Shown piece by piece: positions 4,726-5,424 of a stretch of 5,424 nt of DNA. Both the position numbers and the translations under genes were made by a program. Origin of the DNA: Sulfuricellaceae bacterium (GTDB lineage Bacteria > Pseudomonadota > Gammaproteobacteria > Burkholderiales > UBA9220). Under the pieces are notes generated by a model. It had not been told where the DNA came from, did no database searches, and saw only the letters and a program-made list of their open reading frames with translations. Position 1 is the first letter of the stretch, and every line of letters starts with the position of its first letter. Where the stretch lies: the NCBI GenBank assembly GCA_019911985.1, contig JAIOJO010000053.1, forward strand, positions 1 to 5,424, given 5' to 3'.

Positions 4726-5424
4726 CGGGCAGGCTCCAACAGTTGCCGATAGAGGTCGGCATAACGGTTGGCGCAGTCGTCCCAGGTGCCGATTGAGTCC
4801 CTTATCCATAGGCGTGCCGCTTCTCCTGCTTCCAGGTTGCAGAGGGGCTCGTCCAGCCAATCCAGCCCTTGGCGCAATTCATCGCGCGTGGTGGCAATCC
4901 AGCCAGTCTGGCCGTGCCGCACAATATCGCGGTGAGCGGCCAAATCAGAGGCGATCACCGGCAACCCCGCCGCCATCGCTTCCAGCATCACCTGCGGGCG
5001 CCCCTCGTCGTGGCGGCTCAGAGTAATCAAGCCAGCCGCGGCCGGAAACCATTGTTCCCGCAAGGCAGCGGGGTGAGTCGAGCCATGATAATGCACCCAG
5101 GAAGGCAAGGAAATCTGCTCCTGCATCGGGCCGAATAAGTGGAGTTCGTTGACCCCGTTGAACAAGCCCTCCCCCCATTCAAATAGATTGCCCAATTTGC
5201 CGCGCGTCAGTCGGCTGACGACCAGCCATTGTTTTGCACCCGCCGAGGGGCGGCGCCGTATGTCGAACCAGCCGGATTCAACCCCGAACGGAACCGGGCG
5301 GATGTCGGCAATATCGCCGAAAATACGCTTTAATTCGGGCGCCATCCATTCCGCATTGGGCGCCAGCACGGCACGGCGCTGTTTCAACACATGGCGCAAG
5401 GCCTGGCGCATACCCGGCATGGCC
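4722..5424 (-). CDS. GT4-family glycosyltransferase, N-terminal part beyond window
   Basis: The frame runs off the right edge (the codon before the first visible ATG at 5420 is still open), so only the C-terminal ~233 residues are seen. It is a retaining GT-B glycosyltransferase adding a sugar to a surface-polysaccharide intermediate. Counting from ATG 5420, the donor-domain start PVPFGVE is at 43-49, the conserved WLVVSRLTRGK at 65-75, LHLFG at 93-97, and the nucleotide-sugar binding EX7E motif E139-GRPQVML-E147 lies in SRHDEGRPQVMLEAMAAGLP. GxTGWI near 170-175 also fits the family. The acceptor-binding N-terminal domain is largely missing from view. The stop overlaps the epimerase GTG by 4 bp, so the two genes are translationally coupled. 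Confidence 0.9.
   Translation of the reverse strand, partial: AMPGMRQALRHVLKQRRAVLAPNAEWMAPELKRIFGDIADIRPVPFGVESGWFDIRRRPSAGAKQWLVVSRLTRGKLGNLFEWGEGLFNGVNELHLFGPMQEQISLPSWVHYHGSTHPAALREQWFPAAAGLITLSRHDEGRPQVMLEAMAAGLPVIASDLAAHRDIVRHGQTGWIATTRDELRQGLDWLDEPLCNLEAGEAARLWIRDSIGTWDDCANRYADLYRQLLEPAR

Noticed and set aside
4726..4860. Longer N-terminus for the epimerase starting at ATG 4860
   Set aside because: It would add 45 non-conserved residues before the Rossmann fold and lie wholly inside the GT4 gene; the GTG at 4725 has a ribosome site and a GTGA overlap.

Overview
The window looks like chromosomal DNA from a moderately GC-rich proteobacterium, probably beta- or gammaproteobacterial. I infer this from gene style and codon use, not from a marker gene. 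The backbone is a surface-polysaccharide (O-antigen or capsule type) gene cluster on the minus strand. Read in transcription order, it has a GT4-family glycosyltransferase running in from the right edge, an NAD-dependent sugar epimerase/dehydratase overlapping it by 4 bp (GTGA), and at the far left a GT2 rhamnosyltransferase-like glycosyltransferase that runs off the left edge.

About 2.9 kb of accessory DNA (942-3816) separates the epimerase from the GT2 gene. Its right part is a FitAB/VapBC-type toxin-antitoxin operon on the plus strand (3124-3770). This has a good promoter, a Shine-Dalgarno site, a TGATG overlap between antitoxin and PIN toxin, a half-site like the one bound by FitA, and a perfect 11-bp palindrome upstream.

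The left part is the most interesting object. A 516-codon Fic-domain protein (minus strand, 1190-2740) sits between two near-identical long inverted repeats (1009-1161 and 2861-2987). Both begin GGGGACTATATCGATGACTC at their outer ends. Immediately outside them is a perfect 8-bp direct repeat, AAAAAATA (1001-1008 and 2988-2995). Terminal inverted repeats plus a target-site duplication, with no transposase inside and one Fic gene as cargo, is the architecture of a non-autonomous transposon (mobile insertion cassette). The element ends only 59 bp upstream of the GT2 start and in the same orientation as fic, so it probably affects expression of that gene.

Working together: the three sugar genes would build and transfer a sugar residue of a surface glycan. 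FitAB is a self-regulating addiction module. The Fic protein is a probable AMPylase with a built-in, slightly non-canonical inhibitory motif, carried by the cassette. No RNA genes, CRISPR array or convincing intrinsic terminators were seen.
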